A DNA stretch of 64,000 bases from Garcia nutans (Eukaryota > Streptophyta > Magnoliopsida > Malpighiales > Euphorbiaceae), in contig CANTUV010000008.1 of assembly GCA_947685225.1 (NCBI GenBank), positions 36,634,001 through 36,698,000 of the forward strand, given 5' to 3'. The position numbers and the translations under genes were made by a program. Below the pieces are notes generated by a model. The model made no database searches and was not told where the DNA came from. It saw nothing but the letters and a program-made list of their open reading frames with translations. Shown here in pieces: positions 10,746-21,284 of the stretch; position 1 is the first letter of the stretch; each line of letters opens with the position of its first letter.

Positions 10746-10849
10746 TAAAAAAAAGAGAAAAAAGAGAAAAAAAGTCCAAAGTGTGAAAGTAAATACTTTT
10801 TATTTTATTTGATTGGTCAATACATTTTCATTCATTGAGATGGGGGCGG

Positions 10850-13355
10850 TCTATAATCAAACAAAGCCTTGAAAAAGTCAGCACCTGTTGGAGGAGGAGG
10901 CATATCATCTTCCCCAAGTCCACTTGAAGAGGAAGCACCTAAAGCCCTATTACCCTAGGAGTCGATTCTATAATAGTCATCACTTAAAAAATGTAGGGGG
11001 TGCACCATGGTCGCCAGTCCGAGGCCTTTTCAAAGGAAAATCATGCGGATCCCTCATACCTTGAAATTGAAAATCCCAAAAGTTTTGTGCCTCCTGATGG
11101 TATAATCCTTCAAAATGAGCAGCGTGTTGACGACTGGCTATTAACTCTTCCTGCAGTTTTCTGTTCTGCTCTTCGAGCATTCGCTGTGAGCTAGATAAGG
11201 AAAAGGTAAGTAAGTACATTTTCATGCATACATTAAAAATATATATCATTGGGAAATAGGATGACAAACCAAGTAATTTAGATCAAAGCCTTGCGGATAA
11301 GATGACACATCCGGCTGAAAACAAGGAGCAAATGGAGAAAATTACCGTTGAATTGGTGAAAATGGTCATTGAACTGGAACATTGGAAGAACGTCCATCCT
11401 CATGACCAAATGAGCCAGCAGCCTGCGATAATTATGAAAACAGTCAGAACAAGTTAAGAAGAAACAATTGCAATGGTAAAATGGTAAATGTTTACTTGAG
11501 AAGTGCCAGCCTCGGAATCACTGCAAGGATGGGAAGAAGACTCATCCTCCTCCTCTTCGTCTTCATCCTCTCCTTTATATTCTTCTTCCTCCACTTCTAT
11601 ATCTCTGCCTTCATCTCTGGGAAGCCCCCGAACACCAGCGGGAGACACCTCAAAATTTAGCAGTTAATCCCAAATGAATTGGACATATGATATATTCAGT
11701 GGAAGCAAAAGGTCTTCAATATGGAAGCCATTATGAGCATGACTCCAATAGGGTTCCTGCATGGATCTAGTGTTCAACATAAATAATGGAAATCTCCTGG
11801 TATCCTCCTTTGGCCTGGGCCAAGAAACCAGTTATATACCCTTTCAGTAAGAAACCAGTCATAAGAGACTAGGCCAGCAATGATCCGATGAGACTCTTGT
11901 AAGGGCAGTGCATTGATCATACACACAGTGCAGTTGTTCCTTTCTTTGGTGCTCCACCAAGCTACATTCACCTACAGAAAAGCAAATACATAATTTGTTT
12001 TACTCATAAGTTTTGATATTTATATTAACATTATTTTTCTTACTTAATCCCAGGTTAGGCGACTCATGTGATAGCGGTGAGTGTGTACGTGATGGCTTCC
12101 AAGCACTTCTCTACGGTTGCCCGATAGCCAGAAGCTTAGCCATGGGTATTCGACTCGTGGCCTAGTAATGGTTGGAGCTCTCAGCAAATTAAGCTCATAC
12201 GCCCATACCTATGCATGAAAAAGATAGATCAAATTCCACACATATGCATTATTTGGACCAGCATTTATAAGTAAAGTGATACCTCAACGACAACCATAAA
12301 ATCGGTAAAGGATCTTCTATTCCTGCAAATTGTATCAAAACCATGGTAAAGGCATGCAAGACCAGCTTCTCCCCATGCATAAGTTGTCACACAATCTAAA
12401 TTAAAAAGGGCACGCAACACCGATAGATGGATGGCAGACTCAGTACTACCCAATATGGTTGCCCCTAATAGATACAACAGAAACCCCCAAGTATATTGTT
12501 TAGCTCTTTCATTTTGCATGGGTCGAGTATACTTCATCCAATATTCTTGAATGGGCTGGTATTTGATTTTATAAGATCCTCTATAATGGGGTTTAACACC
12601 GGTCAACTGACGAATTTCCTAACGGGTTAAAATATTACTAGTTAAAGGGACGGGAATCCCATCATATCGAACGCCTATTAGGGTAGCAAAAACTGGACCT
12701 ATCGTCATTTCTTCAATGGGCAGATGAAAAGTATGGGTAGTGTCCATCTAATGTTTAGTAAGTGCTTGGATGACACTCCTATCAATTTGATATCCTCAGG
12801 ATGGTAACTGCAAAATAAAGTCCTCAAATCTACTTTCTCGAACCATTCTTTTTACCAGGGGTGGGGCTCGATCATACCACTTCCGAGCTTTATGGATGTT
12901 TCCACCACCATGAATGTCACAACCGTCATACTATCCAAACATAGGTAAGCCAAGGTAAGTTCATTTTAATTACAGTTATACCACCCTTTCTCTTAATAAT
13001 TTTTACCAATTTTGCTACGTCAATTTTATGTAATATTTACTAATTTTGTTATATAAACTTTCATGTATATTTTCACACAATAACATCTATGATTAAATTG
13101 TACTGAAAAAATTTTGTGTGCATAAGTATTTAAATTACAACAAGATGATGCCTACCTGCGTTTTTTCTCTGGAACTACGATGAAGATGCATCCTGGGTAA
13201 TAGTAGAACTCGCTCGACCCCATTATCATTAAGGTAAGTAAGTAATTCATTATTTGATCATGTCCCAAACCTCGAAGAATGTTGAACATCAACCATGGTA
13301 AGTGACGAAGCCTTAAAGCAAAGGAAAAGAAAAAAAATGAAGATGAAACTTTCAT
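10850..13355 (-). pseudogene. antisense plant-mobile-domain (PMD) gene, copy 2
   Basis: On the minus strand, from about 12890 to 12265, a PMD-type domain can be read: YDRAPPLVKRM, then RSVIQALTKH, then THTFHLPIEEMTIGP, a LIGVRYDGIPVPL block, HYRGSYK, FLLYLLGATIL, SAIHLSVLRAL and YAWGEAGLACLYHGF. At least three in-frame stops interrupt it (near 12800, 12748 and 12621). Further exons give an acidic tail (11648-11454) and a C-terminal coiled-coil segment RMLEEQNRKLQEELIASRQ (about 11180-11000). Introns with plus-strand CT...AC edges lie near 11970-12040 and 12210-12284. The first ATG may be at 13355, with a TATA box 75 bp further up. PMD proteins of the MAIN family act in the nucleus; many other copies are transposon-borne. 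I infer that this was an accessory gene of a retrotransposon. Confidence 0.68.
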
Positions 13356-13428
13356 GATTTTGAATGAAAAGTAAAAAGGAAAAGGAAATGATGATTACTG
13401 TGAATGAGAATGAAAAGCTAAAAGAGTG

Positions 13429-13437
13429 TTTATATAG
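13429..13437 (-). promoter_or_regulatory. TATA box of the antisense PMD gene
   Basis: CTATATAAA on the minus strand lies about 75 bp upstream of the candidate start codon at 13355. The spacing suits a plant Pol II promoter with a leader of about 45 bases. It suggests that the antisense gene had its own promoter. Confidence 0.5.
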
Positions 13438-13504
13438 AAAAAACTAAGGCAAGATGACAAAAAAAAGAGAGAGCATAAAGTAAAAGAAAAGAAAAGAAAT
13501 GAAT

Positions 13505-13930
13505 GAAATGGAAGCAGTGTTGTCGATTGAGATTGAGATAAAGTCACTAAGGGTGATCCTAGAAGCCTAGTTTCCTAAGATAGAATGGGTAGTAAATAGA
13601 TACACGGAGTTGGCCTTATTAGAAGAAAGAATGTTAAAGGCACTGTATCACCATCAGCTATATCAAAGAAAGATAGCGTGGGCCTATAATAGGAGGGTTA
13701 AGATCAGTAAGCTTAAAGTCAGTGACTTAGTGTTAAAACAATGCAAGCCCAATTTTCTTGATCCGAGAGGGAAGTTTAGACCTAGTTAGGAAGGGTCGTA
13801 TGTCATGAAACAACTCATGAAAAAGGTTACAGTTAAGTTATCAGATATGGAAGGAAACATATTTAGTGAGCCAATGAATATTGACAGGTTGAAGAAATTC
13901 TATGTTAAAAAAAAGAGTTCGCTAGGTTAA
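13505..13930 (+). pseudogene. Tat-lineage pol, integrase C-terminal end
   Basis: A 142-codon remnant in one frame with two internal stops (TAG at 13568-13570 and 13787-13789). It reads MEAVLSIEIEIKSLRVILEA, WVVNRYTELALLEERM, LYQRKIAWAYNRRV, VSDLVLKQ, PRGKFRP and ends MNIDRLKKFYV. The order of blocks (EAVLPVE..IPSLRV, LYQ...A(Y/F)...V, GDLVLK, DP.GK..P.WEGPY, LKKYY) is the signature of the Tat integrase tail. Everything upstream of it in pol is missing and the antisense PMD gene lies against its left edge. It is the only pol sequence of Tat type in the window. Confidence 0.85.
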
Positions 13931-14110
13931 AAACATAAAAAAGGGCGGCCTAAGTAAAAGTTAGAAAAGTCCGCTAGTTTTGAAAATCCAAAAGGCCGGC
14001 TAGGCAACAATTAGGGCTAAAATGAGAGAAAATTATCAATTAGAAAACCCAAAAGGGCTGGTTGATGACAGGAGTAATATTATGTATGATGGCTTTATAA
14101 TTTTGGTTGT
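13931..14110 (+). repeat. GGGCGGCCTAAGTAAAAGTTAG-type repeats after Tat pol
   Basis: Three imperfect units of about 55-60 bp, each with AAGGGCGGCCTA or AAGGCCGGCTA followed by a CAAAAATTAG-like word. They lie in the 3' untranslated region next to the pol stop. The same unit recurs at 25020-25270 in what looks like an intron of the antisense DUF7745-like gene. Confidence 0.65.
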
Positions 14111-14289
14111 TCCCTAAATTTAATAAAATAGAGTTAATAATAAAATTACTCTATGTTTACTATTTCGAGTATCTGACCAAATATTGTAAAATAAATCACA
14201 CAATAGTGAAAAGTGATGACAAATTATAAAAGGAAAGAAAATATCTTTTATTATCATTACTATTCATCCTAACATCATTGTATAAAGAA
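14111..14289. other. AT-rich spacer, nothing recognised
   Basis: Between the repeat units and the antisense gene end there is only AT-rich sequence with no open frame or repeat that I could support. Confidence 0.5.
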
Positions 14290-14496
14290 TTGATAAATTC
14301 AGAATTTATGGCAGATGATCAGTGTAACGTGCTGGCCAGCTTTGCCTCAGTCGAACCAAATAGGCTTCAGTCAGACGGGGCATATCCAAATTAGGAGTGA
14401 ACTCAGAACCTTGGGGTTCAGCTCTGTACTATTTTCCAAGTCGATGAGGATTATAACAAGTGCCTCGACAAAGAGCAACAAGAGGAACATGCTTCG
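14290..14496 (-). pseudogene. DUF7745-like antisense gene, 3' part (left of element B)
   Basis: If element B and one copy of its target duplication are taken out, the minus-strand reading of 24800-24782 runs straight on into 14496 and downwards. It continues from HWLVPWQKIT into HVPLVALCRGTCYNPHRLGK, followed by a stop, and then DMPRLTEAYLVRLRQSW before the final stop near 14318. The order (RAxIxW..PW, then a PLxG..G..xY.P block) fits the C-terminal half of the DUF7745-type domain of plant transposons, as far as I can judge by eye. Confidence 0.5.
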
Positions 14497-15459
14497 CCAT
14501 GTGTATACCCTTAATTTTTGACCCATTCAAATCCGATAGTCCAAAATAATTTTTGTTGTATTTTATTTATTTTAATAATATTTTAATTACTAATAATATT
14601 TAATAGTTCTTTTTAATAAAAAAATATATAAAAAATAAAAAATTGGACGAATCATCGAGCAACACGTAACAGCCTATTTCACCGCAGAAAATGTCTGCGG
14701 TGAATTGGGCACTGCCCAATTCGCCGCAGCTGGACTTGCCCAGTTCTGCAATGAAGTGGCTTGCCCAGCTAGCCCGTTGCACCGTAGCCCACAGCAATTT
14801 TTTCCAGTGTAGCCCACGGGCCCGACAGCCCGCACGCTGCCGATTTTTTTATATCAAACCTTATCTTACCCAGTTTTGTAGTTTTTCCTAAATTGATAGT
14901 ATTTACTTATTAAAATAGGATTAAGACTTTATTTTTTCTAGAAATACCACATTAAAACATGAGAATAAGGGACGAAAAGAAAAACGGAGAAAACCCTAGG
15001 AGAAGAAAAAAATAAAAAGAAGAGGACGAGAAAAGAGAGACAGAAAACCCTAGAGGAGGAAGAGGGTGGCAATTAACATTAAGGAGGTGGGCAATTAGAT
15101 TTAGAAGAGTGAAAATAGCAAGCAGAAAACAACAAAAATAAATTATCAACAATCGAGGAGTAAACAACGAACATTCATCAACCAACAAAGGCAGTGATCA
15201 CTATGTTTGATCTTTGCTCGGCCAAAAATAAATATTGATGGAGGCAATAGCTTGGGGACAATAAACAATTCGGTGGAACCTTCAATGCAGATTTTGTGTC
15301 TTAATCTTGAATTTGCTTAAACATTTAATTGTTATATCATTTTTGTTCTTACTCATTTTCATTTGTTTATTTTTGTTATCACTTTGATTCAATAGTCTAA
15401 ATTGATACACCCTAATTATATATTCTATTAATTATTGTTTCATCCAATAGCTTAAAAAT

Positions 15460-16070
15460 CCAGAGAATTCCAAACCCTAATCTTCTTTACAATTTCTAAA
15501 AACTTTAATCTTAATTATTTCTATAAAACTCTAAACTGTTTTCTTAAATCCTAAGATCGGATATGTTTTCCAAACATCAAAAATCCTAACCTATCTTATT
15601 AATTCTCAAAACCCTAACACCAGTGTCTTAATTCCTTAATTTTCTAAACCCTAATTTTCTTAAAACCCAATCTAGTAAATCCTAGTTTTCCTAAACCCTA
15701 ATTCTTAAAACATTAAAACTTTATGACAAGTTCATCAACACCCTAAAGCCCTAATCTAGTGAACCTAAAACTCAATCTAGTAAATCTAAAATCCTAATTC
15801 TTAACTTAGTAACCATAATCCAGTGAACCTAAAACCCAATCTTTTAAAATTATAAACCCTAATGTCTTAAGATTCCAAAATCCTAATTTCATGATGTTAC
15901 CCCTAAACTCTAATTTGATTAACAAAAAACCTTACTACTTTCTTAAATTTATAAAACCCTAATCCATTTCATTTTTTCAAAAATCCTCATAGTAGCCTAA
16001 ATAATAAATATAAAAATTTGAAAATCCCAAAGCCCTAAATGTTAATTAAAGAACCCTAAATTAAGACATA
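15460..16070 (+). repeat. telo-box-rich segment of the 5' LTR of B
   Basis: More than a dozen copies of ACCCTAA, CCCTAAT or one-base variants over about 600 bp, spaced irregularly. The matching segment of the 3' LTR is at 23390-24050. It lies downstream of the presumed TATA box, so it would be in the transcribed leader or R region. Confidence 0.6.
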
Positions 16071-16241
16071 AACCTAAATTTGTATCTTTAATGCTTTATT
16101 TAATTTTAGATTTGATTATATAGTTTATTGTTTTAATGGTTGATTTACTTAATTTCAATGTTTTATTTAGTTTATCATGGATGGATATTTTCTTTATTAT
16201 TAAGATTATTATTTGTATATTTTGGTATTAAAATTGTAAGA

Positions 16242-16410
16242 GGTATGTTTCCATTATTGGGTACCTTATTAATTAATTTTCATGTAATTTAAATTATTTT
16301 TATATTTTGGAATTAATGTAAAGGACATGTTTCCACCTTTCGGTGGGTGTCTTATTTAGTTTTAGACATGGACAATGTAAGGACTTGTTTCCATCCTTAG
16401 ATAGGTGTCC
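16242..16410 (+). promoter_or_regulatory. triple hairpin module of the 5' LTR of B
   Basis: Hairpins at 16242-16265 (GGTATG...GGGTACC), 16323-16352 (GGACATG, CCACC with GGTGG, TGTCT) and 16381-16410 (GGAC, CCATCC with GATAGG, GTGTCC). The last-but-one has lost one closing pair. The module lies about 380-550 bp before the LTR end. Confidence 0.7.
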
Positions 16411-16794
16411 ATTTATTTGCTTTGTTTGGACAGTGCTTTAATTTTAATATAATGATGCTTTATTTTAATTGTTGCATGTAGTATGGATAATATTATTATA
16501 TTTAAGAATTTTATAATATTAAGACTTGCAAAGGAGGCCGGTTCCAATGAACCGGGCGTTGTGGGGGTGTTGGGCCATTTTTCACCTTCCCCACACGTAC
16601 CCAACTTTTCGAACCCATTAGGGGGTTGGGGATTCCTTAGGAATCGATCCACCTCTTTTTTTCCCGGTACGTCCGAGTGGCGATACCATTTTCTCTGGGC
16701 TTAGGCCCGTGTTCTCTAAGGCTCTGAGCCTAAACAGTGCCGAAGTCGCAAGAACCATTCCACCGGGAGTGGGGGCAAAAATCCCCGCTCACAG

Positions 16795-16812
16795 TGGCGA
16801 CTCCACTGGGGA
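16795..16812 (+). other. primer binding site for tRNA-Arg (element B)
   Basis: TGGCGACTCCACTGGGGA starts one base after the LTR. It matches the complement of the 3' end of a plant tRNA-Arg (CCCCAGCGGAGTCG plus CCA) at all but one or two positions. tRNA-Arg priming is known for Ogre and related Tat elements. Confidence 0.85.
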
Positions 16813-17956
16813 TAAGAGAAGTTGATTCTGTTGGTCTTTATATTATTCTATTCTTTCTTATCATGATATTATCCATTGCATCATTTAGATTACATCGTGT
16901 GCGTGAGTTAGGACACCCGTGTTACTCGCGTTGTGTTATGCAAGGGATACCATACTTTCACTCAAGGTATGGAGATCGAGCATGGCATAACCATTCATAG
17001 CCTTGTACCTTTTAGTATATAATTGCTATAGGAACCTAAGCCTTTTAACCCAAAGACTAAAGCTCATGTAATTGGCCAAGTTAGTTTCTTTAGGTTTTTA
17101 CCCCAAATGCATGATGTTTGACTATGGTTAATTTATCTTGGTTTAAACCAGGACTTATTTGGTTTGTTCTTTTCCTAATATGACTTAAGTACATTATAAG
17201 CTCCAAATAAATTTTTCTTTAAAATCAAAAAGACTAAATCAATTTTCAAAAATTTTCAAAATGGTCTTTGGACATAAAACTTTTCTAAAAACAAATCAAA
17301 AATTCTTTTGCTCATGACCCAAATACTAAGCCCAAAATCCATTTTTTCTAAAATCTTTTTTACAATGGGCTTAGAAACAAAATTATTTTCGTCCAACCTT
17401 TTCTTACAAAGAGCTTGCAAATTATTTAGGTCAATTATGAAATACCCAAAATCAATTGTGAGCCTAGTTTATACTAAGAATAATTAATCATGGGCTTGTT
17501 TTTGGCATGAATCATTAGTTACTTTTTAAGTGAGAAATCTATTTATAATAAACCTCTTAATTTAGTTTTAATCCAATATAGCATAAAAGCTACTTTAGTT
17601 GGTTAAATGGATTAAAACCTAATTAATGGGAATTATCATGAACTGATTTTCATTTTTGAAAATATAATTAATGGTTGAAACTTTCGAGGGAATTATTTAA
17701 AAAACAAGATTCCCTAATGTTGGTATTTTGTTAACTATATTACCTAGGAAAAGAGACTCGCCATTCATGTGTGGAAGTTATAAGTTTGGAAGGACTGTTC
17801 TACTTGTCTTTGTCTATTATTTGTGCATACATGCATACATTTGCATCTCATATCATTAATCCTCTCTGGCTCACAGTCCTGAAGTACAGCAATTCAAGAG
17901 CATACAACGATACCACCTATAAACATTGATTTTGATTCAAGTACTTCATTAGAAGG
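16813..17956 (+). other. leader of element B between primer site and gag
   Basis: About 1.1 kb without a supported open frame. It aligns with the leaders of J (30377-31553) and, on the other strand, of D (41261-42061). Shared words include AAAGAGACTCGCCATTC and a CCTCTCTGGCTCACAG stretch just before the gag region. That stretch resembles a splice acceptor, so an intron in the leader is possible but not shown. Confidence 0.6.
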
Positions 17957-18600
17957 ATGGATGCAAACCAGCTAAGGGACATAGTCGATGAAGTTGTCAA
18001 AGCTAGGATGGCCAAGCTACGAGATCAATTGGTTGAAATTATGAGGATCCAGTTGATTCAAATTATGGAGATCATCAACAATGCTAATGAGGCATCTCCC
18101 ATTGACATAAGAAAGAAGGGAAAGGCAGCATCAATGAGGAACATGTTCACTAATAGAGATCAAATGAAAAATGAGGGATCAATCCCTATTCTACAAGACT
18201 AGCCGAACCATGTGCTATCTAAGTGGAGCAATAAGGGCGGCTATCACCCTTGTGGGCAAAGTCAAAGGGAAAGAGGAAAAATGCAACAACTGAGCCAATA
18301 AAGAAGCGTAAATTTTTAGACATAAGGGAGCCTTTGTCAAAGATGTTACAAAATCTAATGAAAATGGATTTGCTACAACCATTGGCACCTCGGCCTCTAC
18401 ATAAGCGTCTACCACCAAATTATGATGCCAAGGTCTTCTGTCAATTTCATCAAATGCATGGGCATGAGACAGATAAATGTGTTCGATTAAGGCACGAGAT
18501 CTAAAATTTGATTGACAGTGGAAATCTGCCTGAACCTGATAAGCCAAACACTAAGAATGATCCTCTGCCTAAATTTGGAAGGGTGCACTGCTTTTCATGA
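17957..18600 (+). pseudogene. gag remnant of element B
   Basis: The frame opens MDANQLRDIVDEVVKARMAK, matching the gag starts of J (MELEQIQKMIDDAF) and D (MDLEQIQKIVNDAL). It stops at 18202. A second frame from 18250 gives KRKFLDIREPLSKMLQNLMK, then the knuckle CQFHQMHGHETDKC (CX2HX4HX4C) and VRLRHEI, a stop, and LIDSGNLPEPDKPNTKN. The central Retrotrans_gag block that J and D retain is missing here, so B has a deletion as well as stops. CHHC knuckles of this form are typical of Tat gag proteins. It cannot give a functional capsid protein. Confidence 0.85.
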
Positions 18601-21284
18601 AGAGTTTTATCTTGTCATCTTGTCATGATATGGATAGAGAAGCTGCTAAAGATGATGTGCTACTAAGCAAGCTTGGGCTAACTATGGATGATGAAGCAAT
18701 GATCCTTGATGATAGAAAAAATCCTTTCCCTTGATATGTCTAAATAAATGAAGTATCTTCGACTCCAACTCAATAAACCTCCCTTAGTTTGAAGTGTTGC
18801 TCTTTTTATTTTTTTCTTTCTTTACTACTTAATTGGAATAATTATGTTTTTAAAATTATGTTTGTTTGAATAAATTCCTTTCATAAAATTTTTGTTGGTC
18901 TTTGTTCATTTTGGTGTACAACCAATGAGGAATCTAGCTTGATAATTCATGAATTAATATATCTAGGCATCATGATTTGAATGACTTTACTAGGTGAGAG
19001 AATTGCTCAATAGCATTAAGTTGTGTATTCTTACTTAGAGAGGGCTCCTGCATGATGATCTTTGCCTAGGTCCTAGTCAGTCTTAGAACATGCTTTGACA
19101 AACTTTCGAGGCAAAATTGAACTCTGCTTGTTTAAGGGAGAGATGATCTAGGCATTGTTTGACGAGCCAATAACTAGTATCCACCCTATAAAATATCTAT
19201 CCCTAGTTATCCCTTTGAGCCTTCATAAAATTTTAGCTTTCTTTTCATTGGCTTACAAACCCCAACAACCTACCCTGAGCTGTTGTGATACTTTTGACAA
19301 GTCTTATGACCACTAAGATGAAGAGGTAAGAAAATCAAAGAAAGAAATGAATAGTCAGGACCATGAAGATAGTTGAAGTTCTTAAGACCATAAGAGCAGT
19401 TGATGTTCTCAAAACCATAAAGGTAGTTGAAGTTCACCTGAATTAGACTAAATATCACAAATAAAGTCAGGACTGAAGCAGATTAATACCACTTCACTCA
19501 TCCATTATTAGAAATCCAAGTTGGTACAAACAAGACAACTCTTTTAGAGCTAGAACCAAAAAAAAAGAAAAAGAAAAGAAGAAAAAAAAGAGAAAAGACA
19601 AAAAATACAAAAAAAAAGGAAAGAAAAAAAAGAGAAAAGAAAAGAAAAGAAAAGAGAAAAAAAAAGAAAAGAAAAGAGAAAAAAAAGAAGAAAAGAAAAC
19701 CAAAGTGGTTCAGAAATCAAACTGAGTTCTCTTTTACCTAAGACAACAAAAGGCTTACATTTAGTTTATAAGGACAGTTTGACTTGAATTGGTCCAACCC
19801 AACCAAAGTTTTGATCAAAATCAGAGAAAAAGGAGAATGACCATCCAGTTCTTGAAAGTTCTGTACTTGACAGTCTTACAATGAAGAAGGACAAATGATA
19901 AAATGCTCAAAGGAAGAGAAGAGTAAGAAAAATAAAGAGAAAGAAAAGGGAAGAGTAAGAAAAAGAAAGAGAAAGAAAAAGGGAAAAGAAAAAATGATGA
20001 TGGGTACCAAACTTTTTGCAAAGGCAAAGATTGTCCCAATCAAGATCCAGATTAATACCAAGAAGATAGAAGGAATTTGGAGTCTAGCAAGATTGCCTCC
20101 AAGCTACCTAAAGTTCAAACAAGCAGTTTGTAGTGTGATCTTTTGTCCTTTGTGTCACACCAGCTCCAATCTCAAGATGGCTTTCATTTAACCCGTATCC
20201 CTTATAGACCCCATTTCAAGCCTATCAAAGACCTGTTGATCTCTCTTGATAGGTAGAGTCTATTAGTAGAGATAGTTTGAATAAACATGCATATGAGATA
20301 GATAATATTCAAACTCAAAAGAGATCTTTGGCCAAGTAATGTGTATGTGCCTATCTGAAGTGCAACAATTCTTGCTTAAATAGAAATGATTCTCGAGTTT
20401 AGGTAACTAGGGTTGTTATGTTATAGATATGTTAATTTGAAAAATCAAGTCCTGAGGTAAATTGACATTAATTTGGCAAAGCCAACATTTGATTTCAAAA
20501 TCAAAATTCAAAATTGAAAATTCAAAAATATATATATATACAAAGCCTTCAAGTTAAGGGGAGTATGTTGAACTATCAAACCTCGAAGGACACATTGGGT
20601 AAAGGAAATGATTATTGGCAAGGTTATGAAGCTACCAATTGGCATGATGAATCCTAGTATGAAATGAATGTATCTCTGCTGCTTAGGGCCTCCATTGTTC
20701 ATGTTTTCAATATCTCGAAGATAAAAGCCATAAATGTGAAGCATCCTGTCATTCCAATGCAAGACTTGAATGGGCATCAGAAAGAAATCTGTGAGAACAT
20801 TTCAGCTGATAATCTTGGTCTGTGAGTCAATGGAATCATTGTAAGTACTATTCATGCATATCATGCATACATGAGCATATCGCATTGCACTTTCTTATCT
20901 CGTATTGTCTATTCTTTGTCTAAGTGGAAAGCAAATACCCTGTGAAGTAAAGAATAAAAAGAAGATATTGAATCAAGGGGGCATGGAAAGCCTATTTACT
21001 TGAGGAAGCTTCAGTCATTTTGCAAAAGAAGAAATATGTGTTTGTGTGAAGAGTTAGACAAGACAAACATCAAATAAAGCTCGTATAGAAAAAATCATGG
21101 GTTTGAGCCTACATAGGGGGCAAAGTTTCTCCTTTTCAATTTTTGAGTTTATGCAAGTACAAAGCATTTTCAAACTCACTTTCAAATATCTTGCCATGCA
21201 GGGGGCAAGGAGAAGATATGAAGGCTAGCTAAAAAATGGTTGAAATTTTTTGCTTTGCAAAAAGGGCAAAGGAAGAACAAAAAA
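18601..21284 (+). other. non-coding middle of element B
   Basis: About 2.7 kb between gag and the minisatellite. I find no pol domain in any frame. Two purine-rich tracts (19558-19700 and 19909-19996, mostly A and G) flank GGTCCAACCCAACCAAAG. The same arrangement is kept in J, D and the 9838-10745 fragment, which is notable for DNA without coding capacity. Confidence 0.75.
19558..19996 (+). repeat. paired purine tracts of element B
   Basis: Two GA-rich, nearly pyrimidine-free tracts of about 140 and 90 bp, separated by about 200 bp of conserved sequence. The open frames across them are low-complexity Lys/Arg or Phe/Ser runs and are not genes. Counterparts are at 9893-9960 with 10165-10230, 33775-33840 with 34080-34145, and (as pyrimidines) 38740-38815 with 39020-39120. 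Confidence 0.8.

Larger units (their letters stand above)
14502..16793 (+). mobile_element. 5' LTR of element B
   Basis: A 2292-bp LTR starting TGTATACCC and ending CCCCGCTCACA. It is about 125 bp longer than the 3' LTR, mainly because it keeps a GC-rich stretch (about 14720-14840) that the 3' copy lacks. The TATA box position reads CTAGAAATAC (14938-14947), whereas the 3' copy has CTATAAATAC. By eye, single-base and small indel differences are frequent, so the insertion is old. Confidence 0.93.

Noticed and set aside
15460..16070. Interstitial telomere repeats
   Set aside because: The CCCTAAA-like words are scattered and not in tandem, and recur at the same place in homologous LTRs.
16795..16812. 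Possible tRNA-Arg gene fragment
   Set aside because: Its position one base after an LTR and its length match a primer binding site, not a gene.
19494..20061. Phe/Ser- and Lys/Arg-rich open frames
   Set aside because: Translations of the purine tracts; no sequence conservation at protein level.
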